DNA of 64,000 nt from assembly GCF_010723735.1 (NCBI RefSeq), contig NZ_BLLB01000002.1, positions 3,658,001 through 3,722,000 on the forward strand. Reading direction: 5' to 3'. Source of the DNA: Mycolicibacterium hippocampi. Its GTDB lineage: Bacteria; Actinomycetota; Actinomycetes; Mycobacteriales; Mycobacteriaceae. A program made the translations under genes and the position numbers. Below the pieces are notes generated by a model, which saw only the letters and a program-made list of their open reading frames with translations, was not told the origin of the DNA and ran no database searches. Within the stretch, counting starts at the first letter, position 1. Each line of letters starts with the position of its first letter. This document shows positions 54,738-64,000 of this stretch, one piece after another.

Positions 54738-57700
54738 ATTCTCTTCGGAACTGGTTGGTCGACTATCTCGTCACCAATATCGGTTGCAGCCCCGACGAAA
54801 TCGATTTCGACGCACCGCTGAACGACCTTGCGGTCGGCTCCAGCGATGCGGTGGTACTCACCGGTGAGCTGTCGGAACTGCTGGGCCGCACGGTGTCCCC
54901 GGTGGAGTTCTGGCAGTACCCGACGATCAACGCCTTGGCCAAGTTCCTCACCGGCGGTGAGGTCGACGCGGTCGCCGACGCATCGCCCACGCACCGCTCC
55001 TCGACCGAGGAGTCGATCGCGGTGATCGGTCTGGGGTGCCGGTTCCCGGGCGACATCCACGGCCCGGACGAGCTCTGGGAGTTTCTCTCCGAGGGTCGCT
55101 CGGCAGTCGGTGAGGTGCCGTCGTGGCGATGGGAGTGGTTCGACGACGGCTCTCCGGAGGGGGCCGCGGCGATGGCCGGCACCACCCGGTGGGGCTCGTT
55201 CCTGTCGGACATCGACCAGTTCGACGCGGAGTTCTTCGACATCTCGCCCAACGAGGCGGACAAGATGGATCCGCAGCAGCGGCTGCTGCTGGAGGTCGCG
55301 CACGAGGCCATCGAGCACGCCGGGATCCGGCCGGATTCACTGCGTCACACCCAGACCGGCGTATTCACCGGCGCCTGCCTCGGCGAGTACGGGGTCTTGG
55401 CGTCGATGGACCTCGCCCAGGTCAACGCCTACTCCGGCACCGGAGGCGCGCTGAGCGTCATCTCCAACCGGGTGTCGTACTACTTCGATCTACGGGGCCC
55501 CTCGGTCACCGTGGACACCGCCTGCTCCTCGTCCCTGGTGGCGGTGCACCTGGCCTGCCAGAGCCTGCGTACCGGAGATTCGGATCTGGCGCTGGCGGCC
55601 GGGGTGAACGTGCTTCTGTCGCCGGCGGTCACCCGCAGCTTCGACGAGGCCGAGGCGATGTCGCAGTCGGGGCGCTGTCATGCCTTCGACGCCCGCGCCG
55701 ACGGTTTCGTGCGGGGTGAGGGCTGCGGGGTCGCGGTCCTCAAACGGCTCTCCGACGCCGAGCGCGACGGGGACCGGATCCTGGCAGTGGTGCGCGGCTC
55801 GGCGGTGAACCAGGACGGCCGGTCCAACGGCCTGATGGCGCCGAACCCGGCTGCCCAGATGGCGGTGCTGCGCACCGCGTACACCGCGGCCGGGGTGGAG
55901 CCGCGCGAGGTCGACTACGTCGAGGCCCACGGCACCGGAACCCTCCTGGGTGACCCGATCGAGGCGCGTGCGCTGGGCACGGTGCTCGGTCGGGGGCGCG
56001 CCGCCGACGCACCGTTGTTGATCGGTGCGATCAAATCCAATCTCGGGCACACCGAGGCGGCGGCGGGCATCGCTGGTTTCGCCAAGACGGTGCTGGCCCT
56101 GCAACACGGCCGCCTCCCGGCCAATCTCGGCTACGAGACCCCCAACCCGCACATCCCGTTCGACAAGCTGCGACTCAAGGTCGTCGCCGAGCCCACCGAC
56201 TGGGCGGCGACGGGCCGCCCGCGCCGCGCGGGTGTGTCGTCGTTCGGCTTCGGCGGCACCAACGCCCACATCGTGCTCGAGCAGGCGCCCACCGCGACCA
56301 TCGACGCCGGCGCCGACATCGACGCTGACGGTCCGTCGATGACCACGCTGGTGGTCTCCGGCAAGACGCCGCAGCGCATCGCGGCGACGGCGGCAACGCT
56401 GGCCGAGTGGATGGCCGGCGCCGGGGCATCCGCGACGCTCCCGCAGATCGCGCACGCGCTGAACCATCATCGTGGCCGGCAGGCCAAGTTCGCCACGGTC
56501 TGCGCCCGGGACCGGGCGGACGCGCTGGCCGGTCTGCAGGCGCTGGCCGCGGGACAGCCCGCGCCCGGCGTCGTCGGCCCGCGCGACGGTTCCTGCAAGC
56601 CGGGGACGGTGTTCGTCTACTCCGGCCAGGGTTCCCAGTGGGCCGGCATGGGCCGGCAACTGCTCGTCGACGAGCCGGCGTTCGCGGCCGCGGTGGCGGA
56701 GCTGGAACCGGTGTTCGTCGAGCAGGTCGGTTTCTCCCTGCACGAAGTCCTCGCCGGTGGCGAACCGGTGAGCGGCATCGCCAGGATTCAGCCGGTTCTG
56801 GTCGGCGTGCAGTTGGCTCTCACCTCGTTGTGGCGCTCCTACGGGGTCCACCCCGACGCGGTGATCGGGCACTCGATGGGTGAAGTCGCCGCGGCTGTGG
56901 TGTCGGGTGCGCTGAGCACCGCCGACGGGCTGCGCGTGATCGCCACCCGGTCACGGCTGATGTCGCGTTTGTCCGGCCAGGGTGCGATGGCGCTGATCGA
57001 GCTCGACCCGGAGGCCGCTGCCGAGCTCCTCGTCGACTACCCCGAGGTCACTCTCGCCGTCCACGCCTCGCCGCGCCAGACGGTGATCGCGGGACCGCCC
57101 GAGCAGGTCGACACGGTGATGGCCGCAGTCGAGGCCATGGATCGGTTGGCCCGTCGCATCGAGGTGGACGTCGCGTCCCATCACCCGACCATCGACCCGA
57201 TCCTGCCGGACCTTCGCGCCGCGTTGCAGGACCTGGCGCCCGCGGTCCCGACGATCCCGCTGATCACCACGACCCGGGACCACGACGGACCCGAGCCGGT
57301 GTTCGACGCCGACTACTGGGTCGACAACCTGCGCAATCCGGTCCGCTTCCACCAGGCGGTGGTGGCCGCGGGGACCGAGCACGGAACTTTCGTCGAGGTC
57401 TCGCCGCACCCGCTGCTCACCTACGGCATCAGCGACACGCTGGGGACCACGCATCACCAGGCGGTGCCCACGCTGCTGCGGGACACCGACGAGACACTGA
57501 CCTTCCACACCCACCTCAACAGCACCTACACCAGCCAGCCGCCCGAGACCGTGCACGCGCCCGAGCCGCATCTGGCGCTGCCGCCCACCCCCTGGGCGCA
57601 CACCAGGCACTGGGTGCCGGTGCACAAGCCGGAACATCGTGGCGGATCGGCGCCCCGGCCGGGAACGCTGCTCGGCGAACGGTCCGCAGTCGCCACCACG

Positions 57701-60214
57701 CCACCCACCCACCTGTGGCAGGCGCGGCTGGTGCGGGAGGCCAAGCCGTATCCGGGTTTCCACCGCATCCAGGGTGTCGAGGTGGTGCCGATGTCGGTGC
57801 TGCTGCGCACGTTGTCGGTCGCAGCCGCCGAGTGCGGCGCGTCCAGGCTGTCGGGGCTGCGGTTCGAGCACCCGATCGTCGTCGGCCAGCCGCAGGTGAT
57901 CCAGGTCGTCGTCAGCGGCGAGACCATCACGGTGTCGTCCGCCCCGTCGGCGGACGCCGCCGCACACCGCTGGGTCCGCCATGTCTCCGCGGTCCTCGGT
58001 TCGGACACCGCAGCCGACGAACCGGCGACGCAAGCCGGTGAGGTCCGGGGCGCCGAACGCGGCTATGACCGCTCCACCGTGGACGCGCTGCAGGCCAAGT
58101 GGGGCATCGAAGGCCAGCCGTTCCCGTGGTCGATCCAGGCCTGCGAAGCCACACCCGGTGGACTGCGCGCCGACGTCGACGTTCCCGACGCCTCGTCGGT
58201 CGCGCTACTCGACGCCGCCGTGCAGGTCGCCCGCCTCGCCGACATCACCGACGAGCGCCTCCTGGTTCCCGCAGGCGCCGAGAGCGTGTCGGTGACCGGT
58301 GAGCTCACCGACACCCACGCCGTGGTGACGGTGCGTCCCCGCTCCGACAGCGGTAACGACCTCGTCATCGACGTAGAGGTCACCGTCGCCGACGGCAGCG
58401 CCCATGTCGACATCCGGGGGCTGCGCTATGTCGACGTGCAGGCCGGACCCGCGCAACCGACCTCCGCCCCCGCTGACCCGCGCACCGTCGCGCACGCCCT
58501 CGACTGGCAGCCGTGGGTCCAGGACACCGCCGGGCAGCAGCCGGCGACCGGCACCACCCTGGCGGTGCTCGGTCAGGGCGACACCGCGATCGCTCTGCGG
58601 GACGGGCTCGTCGACGCGGGGTACTCGCCGGCCGACGAGGCCGAAGCGGCCTGCGTGCTCTACGTTCCCGACGCCGGGCCGGACGGCAGCGCCGAAAGCG
58701 ACTTCGAGTGCGCGGCGCGGCTCACCGAGGAGGTGGCCGACCTGGTCCGCCGCCTGGCCGGCAGGAACCACAGCGTCGAGCCCCGGCTGTGGATCGTCAC
58801 CGAAGGGGTCCGCGACGCACAGTCGGCGCAGGCGCTGCGTCAGAGCTGCCTGTGGGGCGTGGCCGGCGTCATCGGCGCCGAGGAGCCGCAGCTGTGGGGC
58901 GGGCTGATCGACATCGCGGGCCCGGCCGGCCTCGGCGCGTGCGCTTCGGCGATGGCCACCGTGCTGCCCGCGCCGGCGAAGTCGATCCTGGTTCTCGACG
59001 ACGGCCAGTTCCTGTCCCCGACGTTGGCCGCCCTGGCGGAGCAGCCCGCGGACAGCCCGCACGAGGCCGTGCGGTGCCGCCCCGACGCCGCCTACCTGAT
59101 CACCGGTGGCATGGGAGCCCTCGGGCTGCTCACCGCCGACTGGCTCGCCGACCGCGGGGCCCGTCGCCTGGTCCTGGCCGGGCGCACCGCACTGCCGCCG
59201 CGCCGCGAGTGGCAGACGCTCGACGGCGACGCACGGCACAAGGTCGACGCGATCAGGGCACTGGAGAAGCGCGGGGTCTCGGTCGAGGTCGCGACGCTCG
59301 ACATCGCCTCCCGCGAGGCGCTCACCGCACTGCTCGCCAAACGCGATGACGAGGGCGCGCCACCGATCCGCGGCGTCATCCACACCGCCGGGCTCACCGA
59401 GAGCCAGTTGTTGACCGACATCTCCACCGACCGACTGCGGCGCACCATGTGGCCGAAGGTGGCAGGCGCCGAACTGCTCGACGAGGTGTTCCCCCCGGAC
59501 AGCGTGGACTTCCTGTACCTGACGGCCTCGGCCGGCACCGTGTTCGGGGTTCCCGGTCAGGGCGCCTACGCGGCGGGCAACGCCTACCTCGACTGTCTGG
59601 CCCGCGGCCGGCATGGTCGGGGTGGCCACACCGTCAGCCTCGACTGGGTGGCCTGGCAGGGGCTCGGCTTCGGCTCCGACGCGCAGGTCGTCGTCGACGA
59701 ACTGCAGCGGTTCGGGTCGCGGCCGATCCGCCCGGACGAGGCCTTCGCCGCCTGGGAGTACGTGAGCACGTTCGACGTCGCGCACGTGGTGATGGCGCCG
59801 ATGCAGTCGGCCGACGACGCGGCTTCGGCCGAGTCGGCGACCGGCCCGACGCAGGTGCCCGTGTGGTCACAGATGTCGGCCGCCGAGGTGCACACCGTGC
59901 TCGAGGACGGGCTGCGCACCATCATGGCCAAAGAGCTGCGGATCCCGGAGAGCGAAGTCGAGACGGACCGGCCGTTCGCCGAGATGGGTCTGAACTCGGT
60001 GATGGCGATGTCGATCCGCCGTGAGGTCGAGCAACTGGCGGGGGTGGAGCTGTCGGCGACGATGCTGTGGAACCATCCGACCATCGCGTCCCTGGCGATC
60101 CACCTGGCCGACAAGGTGGCACCCGACACGGAGTCCGGTCACCGGGACGACGCGGTCGACGACTCGTCCGACAGCCTGTTGGACAGCTTGTTCGACAGTA
60201 TCGAATCCAACTGA
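54716..60214 (+). CDS. Type I polyketide synthase, ACP-KS-AT-DH-KR-ACP
   Basis: A 1832-residue modular PKS. N-terminal carrier domain (Ser42 in LAVGSSDAV), ketosynthase with Cys270 (VDTACSSS), His405 (EAHGTGT) and His445 (NLGHTEA), acyltransferase with Ser720 (GHSMGE) and VASH near 817, dehydratase with HxxxGxxxxP at His1016 and DxxxQ at Asp1166, ketoreductase with TGGMGALG near 1463 and Tyr1618, and a C-terminal carrier (Ser1761 in GLNSVMA). No enoylreductase is seen, so one extension would leave a double bond. The N-terminal carrier next to a FAAL is like PpsA with FadD26 in phthiocerol synthesis. Confidence 0.95.
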   Translation: MTSAFDEDSLRNWLVDYLVTNIGCSPDEIDFDAPLNDLAVGSSDAVVLTGELSELLGRTVSPVEFWQYPTINALAKFLTGGEVDAVADASPTHRSSTEESIAVIGLGCRFPGDIHGPDELWEFLSEGRSAVGEVPSWRWEWFDDGSPEGAAAMAGTTRWGSFLSDIDQFDAEFFDISPNEADKMDPQQRLLLEVAHEAIEHAGIRPDSLRHTQTGVFTGACLGEYGVLASMDLAQVNAYSGTGGALSVISNRVSYYFDLRGPSVTVDTACSSSLVAVHLACQSLRTGDSDLALAAGVNVLLSPAVTRSFDEAEAMSQSGRCHAFDARADGFVRGEGCGVAVLKRLSDAERDGDRILAVVRGSAVNQDGRSNGLMAPNPAAQMAVLRTAYTAAGVEPREVDYVEAHGTGTLLGDPIEARALGTVLGRGRAADAPLLIGAIKSNLGHTEAAAGIAGFAKTVLALQHGRLPANLGYETPNPHIPFDKLRLKVVAEPTDWAATGRPRRAGVSSFGFGGTNAHIVLEQAPTATIDAGADIDADGPSMTTLVVSGKTPQRIAATAATLAEWMAGAGASATLPQIAHALNHHRGRQAKFATVCARDRADALAGLQALAAGQPAPGVVGPRDGSCKPGTVFVYSGQGSQWAGMGRQLLVDEPAFAAAVAELEPVFVEQVGFSLHEVLAGGEPVSGIARIQPVLVGVQLALTSLWRSYGVHPDAVIGHSMGEVAAAVVSGALSTADGLRVIATRSRLMSRLSGQGAMALIELDPEAAAELLVDYPEVTLAVHASPRQTVIAGPPEQVDTVMAAVEAMDRLARRIEVDVASHHPTIDPILPDLRAALQDLAPAVPTIPLITTTRDHDGPEPVFDADYWVDNLRNPVRFHQAVVAAGTEHGTFVEVSPHPLLTYGISDTLGTTHHQAVPTLLRDTDETLTFHTHLNSTYTSQPPETVHAPEPHLALPPTPWAHTRHWVPVHKPEHRGGSAPRPGTLLGERSAVATTPPTHLWQARLVREAKPYPGFHRIQGVEVVPMSVLLRTLSVAAAECGASRLSGLRFEHPIVVGQPQVIQVVVSGETITVSSAPSADAAAHRWVRHVSAVLGSDTAADEPATQAGEVRGAERGYDRSTVDALQAKWGIEGQPFPWSIQACEATPGGLRADVDVPDASSVALLDAAVQVARLADITDERLLVPAGAESVSVTGELTDTHAVVTVRPRSDSGNDLVIDVEVTVADGSAHVDIRGLRYVDVQAGPAQPTSAPADPRTVAHALDWQPWVQDTAGQQPATGTTLAVLGQGDTAIALRDGLVDAGYSPADEAEAACVLYVPDAGPDGSAESDFECAARLTEEVADLVRRLAGRNHSVEPRLWIVTEGVRDAQSAQALRQSCLWGVAGVIGAEEPQLWGGLIDIAGPAGLGACASAMATVLPAPAKSILVLDDGQFLSPTLAALAEQPADSPHEAVRCRPDAAYLITGGMGALGLLTADWLADRGARRLVLAGRTALPPRREWQTLDGDARHKVDAIRALEKRGVSVEVATLDIASREALTALLAKRDDEGAPPIRGVIHTAGLTESQLLTDISTDRLRRTMWPKVAGAELLDEVFPPDSVDFLYLTASAGTVFGVPGQGAYAAGNAYLDCLARGRHGRGGHTVSLDWVAWQGLGFGSDAQVVVDELQRFGSRPIRPDEAFAAWEYVSTFDVAHVVMAPMQSADDAASAESATGPTQVPVWSQMSAAEVHTVLEDGLRTIMAKELRIPESEVETDRPFAEMGLNSVMAMSIRREVEQLAGVELSATMLWNHPTIASLAIHLADKVAPDTESGHRDDAVDDSSDSLLDSLFDSIESN

Positions 60215-60299
60215 TGCCCCCCACCACACTCGATTTCTCGAATTCACCCGGCACGCGAGAACATGGACATGTCGGGAGTCGATTCGAAAGGATTCACTG

Positions 60300-62045
60300 A
60301 TGCCGCCCTCTGATGCCTCGATCCCTGCGGTGCTCGCCGACCGCGCCCGGCAGCAGCCCGACGACATCGCGTACACATTCGTCGACTACGAGGCCGACCC
60401 GGCCGGGGTGTCGGAGAGCCTGACCTGGTCACAGGTGCACGAACGCGCCCAGATCGTCGCGGAGAAGCTGGCGAAGGTCGGTTCCCCTGGAGACCGTGCG
60501 GTGATCCTGGCGCCTCAGAGCCTCGAGTACATCGTCGGGTTCCTGGGCGCCATCCAGGCCGGCTTCGTCGCGGTCCCGCTGTCGATGCCCCAGACACGCC
60601 ATCACGATGAGCGCGTCACCGGCGCGATGAAGGACTCGGAGCCGGTGGTGGTGCTGACCACCTCGGCGGTCGTCGACGACGTCCGCCGATACGGCCAGGC
60701 CGACCCGGCGCAGCGGCCGCCAAAGTTCCTCGAGGTCGATTCGCTCGACTTCGACTCCCCGCCCAAGCCCGCACCGCAGGCGTCGCTGCCCAAGACGGCC
60801 TACCTGCAGTACACGTCGGGGTCGACCCGTAGCCCCGCCGGCGTGGTGGTCAGCCACCGCAACGTCGTCGTCAACGTCGAGGAACTGCTCGGTGACTACT
60901 ACGAGAACTACGCCGACGGTGCCCCCGCGGACACCACGATCGTGTCGTGGCTGCCCTTCTACCACGACATGGGTCTGATCGTCGGCGTGTTCATCCCGAT
61001 GCTGCTGGGCAGGCCCGCGGTGCTGATGAGCCCCGTCGCGTTCATGCAGAAGCCGTCGCGCTGGATGCAGCAGCTGGGTTCGAACACCAGCGCTTTCACC
61101 GCGGCCCCCAACTTCGCCTTCGAGCTGGCGGTCAAGCGGACCCGCGACGAGGACATGGCCGACAAGGACCTCAGCGGCGTTGTCGTGATGATCAACGGGG
61201 CCGAGCGCGTCCACGGATCCACGGTGCGCCGGTTCAACGAGCGCTTCGCGGCGTTCGGGCTGCCCGACTGGGCGATGCGGCCGTCGTACGGTCTGGCAGA
61301 GGCCACCGTGTACGTCGCCGCGTCGCACGGCGGGCGGCCGCCCACGTCGGTGCGGTTCGACGTCGAGAAGCTGTCGGCGGGCCATGCGGAGCGGTGCGAC
61401 GATCTCGAAGGCACCGAGCTGATCGGCTGCGGTGCGCCGCGCTCGACCACGGCGCGGGTCGTCGACCCCGAGACCTGTGTGGAGAATCCCGCCGGCAAGA
61501 TCGGCGAGGTCTGGCTGCACGGTGACCATGTGGCCGGTGGCTACTGGCACAACCCGAAGCTGAGCGAGCTATTCGCCGCGCAGCTCGCCGACGGCAGTCC
61601 GAAGGGTCCGTGGCTGCGCACCGGAGACCTCGGGGTGATGTTCGACGACGAGCTGTTCATCGTCGGTCGGATCAAGGATCTGCTGATCGTCGACGGCCGC
61701 AACCACTATCCCGATGACATCGAGGCCACCGTCGCCGAGTTCACCGGCGGTCGTGTGGCGGCGATCTCTGTTCCCGACGACGCCACCGAGAAGCTGGTGG
61801 TGATCGCGGAGCTGAAGAAGCAGATCGAGCCGACCGCGGCGGGCCGCGAATGGACAGAAGTGCTGGAATCGGTCAAGCAGCAGGTCACCTCGGCCATCTC
61901 GATGACCCACAGTGTGCGGCTCGCCGACCTCGCGTTGGTCGGGCCCGGCTCGCTTCCGTTGACGACCAGCGGCAAGGTTCGCCGCGCGGCATCTGTCGAG
62001 CTGTACCGCAACGACGGTTTCAGTCGTCTGGACGTCACTACATGA
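60300..62045 (+). CDS. Fatty acyl-AMP ligase (FAAL, FadD family), copy 2
   Basis: A 581-residue paralog of the FAAL at 52941, with the same motifs: YTSGSTRSPAGV, SWLPFYHDMGLIVGV, PSYGLAEATVYV, WLRTGDLGVMFDDELFI, IKDLLIVDGRNHYPDDIEAT and TTSGKVRRA. The stretch between SWLPF and the next conserved block is shorter than in copy 1 (no CPPDGPNGSWG insert), which suggests a different fatty-acid preference. AAAGGA precedes the ATG; the gap after the first PKS is 85 bases. The stop overlaps the second PKS start (ATGA). Confidence 0.95.
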   Translation: MPPSDASIPAVLADRARQQPDDIAYTFVDYEADPAGVSESLTWSQVHERAQIVAEKLAKVGSPGDRAVILAPQSLEYIVGFLGAIQAGFVAVPLSMPQTRHHDERVTGAMKDSEPVVVLTTSAVVDDVRRYGQADPAQRPPKFLEVDSLDFDSPPKPAPQASLPKTAYLQYTSGSTRSPAGVVVSHRNVVVNVEELLGDYYENYADGAPADTTIVSWLPFYHDMGLIVGVFIPMLLGRPAVLMSPVAFMQKPSRWMQQLGSNTSAFTAAPNFAFELAVKRTRDEDMADKDLSGVVVMINGAERVHGSTVRRFNERFAAFGLPDWAMRPSYGLAEATVYVAASHGGRPPTSVRFDVEKLSAGHAERCDDLEGTELIGCGAPRSTTARVVDPETCVENPAGKIGEVWLHGDHVAGGYWHNPKLSELFAAQLADGSPKGPWLRTGDLGVMFDDELFIVGRIKDLLIVDGRNHYPDDIEATVAEFTGGRVAAISVPDDATEKLVVIAELKKQIEPTAAGREWTEVLESVKQQVTSAISMTHSVRLADLALVGPGSLPLTTSGKVRRAASVELYRNDGFSRLDVTT

Positions 62046-62063
62046 CCTCTGCTTTCGACGAGG
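62029..62063. repeat. 35-bp identical FAAL/PKS junction, copy 2
   Basis: Same 35 bases as 54703-54737, at the joint of the second module. The identity covers the coding ends FSRLDVTT/MTSAFDE region and the ATGA overlap. Confidence 0.9.
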
Positions 62064-64000
62064 CTGCTGTTCGTCGTTGGTTGGTCGACTACCTCGTCAC
62101 GAACAACGGCTGCAGTCCGGAGCACATCGATCGCGGGGCGTCGATGCACGACCTCGGGGTGGGGTCGCGGGACGCGGTGGTCCTCACCGGCGTGTTGTCG
62201 GAGTTCCTGGGGCGCACCGTGTCCCCGGTGGATTTCTGGCAGTACCCGACCGTCGACGCGCTGGCCAAGTTCCTGACGGGCGGCGAGGTCGAGCCCGTCG
62301 TGAACGCCTCCGACCACGAGCGTCCCGCCTCGATGGACGAACCGATCGCCGTCATCGGCCTCGGTCTGCGGCTGCCCGGCGGAGCCGACCTCGACGGCAA
62401 CGTCGAAGGCCCGGACGCGTACTGGGACTTCCTCACCGAGGGGCGGTCCTCGGTTCGCGAGGTGCCCGAGGAGCGCTGGTCGTGGTTCGACGACGGCACA
62501 CCCGAGGGCGCTGCGGCGCTGGCCGGTACCACCAAATGGGGTTCGTTCCTGCGTGACATCGACGCATTCGACGCGGAGTTCTTCGAGATCATCCCGCGGG
62601 AGGCCACCCGGATGGACCCGCAGCAGCGGCTGCTGCTGGAGGTCACCCACGAAGCACTGGAACATGCGGGTATCCCGGCGGATGCGCTCGCCGAGAGCCG
62701 CACCGGTGTGTTCGCCGGAGCCAGTGCCGGCGATTACGCGCAGCTGGGGTCGACGGATCTGAGCGGGGTGGACGCCTGGTACGGCACCGGTGGCGCGATC
62801 AGCATCATCGCCAACCGGGTGTCGTACTTCTTCGATCTGCGTGGCCCGTCGGTGACCATCGACACGGCGTGCTCGTCGTCGCTGGTGGCCATCCACCTCG
62901 CAACGCAGAGCCTGCGCACCGGCGATTCCGACCTCGCCCTGGCCGCCGGTGTGAACCTGCTGCTGTCGCCGGCGGGCACGCGCAGCCTCGACCAGGCCGA
63001 GGCGATGTCCCGGTCAGGCAAGTGCCACGCCTTCGACGCCGCCGCAGACGGTTTCGTCCGCGGCGAGGGCTGCGGGGTCGCGGTGCTCAAGCGCCTCTCC
63101 GATGCCCAGCGCGACGGGGACCGGGTACTGGCGGTGATCCGCGGGTCGGCGGTCAACCAGGATGGGCGCTCCAACGGTCTGATGGCGCCGAACCCGTCCG
63201 CTCAGATGGCGGTGCTGCGTACCGCGTACTCGACGGCGGGGGTGGATCCTCGCGAGGTCGACTACGTCGAGGCGCACGGCACCGGCACCCTGCTGGGCGA
63301 TCCGATCGAAGCGCGCGCGCTCGGCACGGTGCTCGGTAAGGGTCGGGCACCCGACGCCCCGCTGCTGATCGGCGCCGTCAAGTCCAACCTCGGTCACCTG
63401 GAGGCCGCGGCGGGCATCGCCGGCTTCGCCAAGGCCGTGCTGTCCTTGCAGCACAACAAGATCCCGGCGAACCTGGACTACCGGAACCCGAACCCGCACA
63501 TCCCGTTCGACAAGCTGCGACTGAAGGTTGTCGACGAGCACACCGATTGGGCGCCGGCCGGCAGGCCGCGGCGGGCGGGCATCTCCTCCTTCGGGTTCGG
63601 CGGTACCAATGCCCACGTGGTGATCGAGCAGGCGCCGGTGACGGTGCCGTCGCCCGCTGCCGATGCACCCGCGGTAACGACCCTCGTGGTGTCAGGAAAG
63701 ACACCCGAACGCATCGCGGCGCAGGCGGCGATGGTGGCCGACTGGATGGCCGGCCCCGGCGCCGAGGCCTCGCTGAGCGAGGTGGCGCACACCCTCAACC
63801 ATCACCGCTCGCAGCACGCCGCGTTCGCCACCGTCGTCGCCCGCGACACCGCGCAGGCGGTCGCCGGGCTTCGGGCCCTGGCGGCCGGACAGTCGGCCCC
63901 CGGCGTGGTCGGCGCAGCATCGGGCAGTCCCAAGCCGGGCACCGTGTTCGTCTACTCCGGGCAGGGATCGCAGTGGGCCGGCATGGCGCGGCGGCTGCTC
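62042..64000 (+). CDS. Type I polyketide synthase, second module (3' end outside window)
   Basis: The frame stays open to the right edge for 653 codons. N-terminal carrier domain (Ser42 in DLGVGSRDAV), then a ketosynthase with Cys277 (IDTACSSS), His412 (EAHGTGT) and His452 (NLGHLEA), and the beginning of the acyltransferase (FVYSGQGSQWAGM). It aligns along its whole visible length with the PKS at 54716; a segment before the KS is seven residues longer (GGADLDGNVEGPDAY). Domains beyond the acyltransferase start cannot be seen. Confidence 0.93.
   Translation, partial: MTSAFDEAAVRRWLVDYLVTNNGCSPEHIDRGASMHDLGVGSRDAVVLTGVLSEFLGRTVSPVDFWQYPTVDALAKFLTGGEVEPVVNASDHERPASMDEPIAVIGLGLRLPGGADLDGNVEGPDAYWDFLTEGRSSVREVPEERWSWFDDGTPEGAAALAGTTKWGSFLRDIDAFDAEFFEIIPREATRMDPQQRLLLEVTHEALEHAGIPADALAESRTGVFAGASAGDYAQLGSTDLSGVDAWYGTGGAISIIANRVSYFFDLRGPSVTIDTACSSSLVAIHLATQSLRTGDSDLALAAGVNLLLSPAGTRSLDQAEAMSRSGKCHAFDAAADGFVRGEGCGVAVLKRLSDAQRDGDRVLAVIRGSAVNQDGRSNGLMAPNPSAQMAVLRTAYSTAGVDPREVDYVEAHGTGTLLGDPIEARALGTVLGKGRAPDAPLLIGAVKSNLGHLEAAAGIAGFAKAVLSLQHNKIPANLDYRNPNPHIPFDKLRLKVVDEHTDWAPAGRPRRAGISSFGFGGTNAHVVIEQAPVTVPSPAADAPAVTTLVVSGKTPERIAAQAAMVADWMAGPGAEASLSEVAHTLNHHRSQHAAFATVVARDTAQAVAGLRALAAGQSAPGVVGAASGSPKPGTVFVYSGQGSQWAGMARRLL

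Overview
The window is high-GC actinobacterial DNA and reads as a fast-growing Mycolicibacterium-type mycobacterium. The evidence is an MmpS/MmpL pair, F420/deazaflavin enzymes, fatty acyl-AMP ligase plus polyketide synthase genes of the mycobacterial lipid type, many small secreted proteins, and a gene order from about 28.8 to 51.6 kb that follows the M. tuberculosis stretch Rv1814 to Rv1832 as I remember it. There are no PE/PPE genes, transposases, tRNAs, rRNAs or CRISPR arrays. Coding density is high, with many 4-base start/stop overlaps.

Layout. 0-8.7 kb: the end of tex, a PknH-sensor-type lipoprotein, an ethanolamine permease/ammonia-lyase operon (eat-eutB-eutC, minus strand), a one-pass membrane protein of the mycobacterial DUF7159 type and an acyl-CoA-dehydrogenase-like flavoprotein. 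8.7-13.2 kb: a minus-strand operon mmpS-mmpL followed by three small secreted proteins. 13.5-18.1 kb: a P450 and several small metabolic or uncharacterised genes. 17.9-21.4 kb: a tightly overlapping four-gene redox operon (ferritin-like hydrolase, 2Fe-2S reductase, LLM flavoprotein, SnoaL-like protein). 21.5-25.5 kb: a secreted protein, malQ and an MFS exporter. 25.5-31.2 kb: a TetR/MpaB-type oxygenase pair diverging from an esterase, then a sterol-desaturase-like protein and an FAD oxidase.

31.3-51.6 kb is the conserved mycobacterial block: secreted serine protease, TetR regulator, KstD-like flavoprotein preceded by a KstR-type operator, two tandem SbmA/BacA-type ABC transporters, secA2, pgsA2, DUF881-sbp-DUF881, gcvH, garA, ftsR, a DUF151 nuclease-like protein, a second MerR protein, a tandem glycine riboswitch and gcvP.

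51.6-64 kb is a lipid or polyketide locus: a type II thioesterase, then FAAL-PKS-FAAL-PKS. Each PKS begins with its own acyl carrier domain, and each FAAL stop codon overlaps the next PKS start codon. The second PKS runs off the right edge. This tandem FAAL/PKS module is the most interesting system here; its lipid product cannot be told from this window. The window also holds several strong palindromes in divergent promoters that look like operators for the adjacent TetR regulators.
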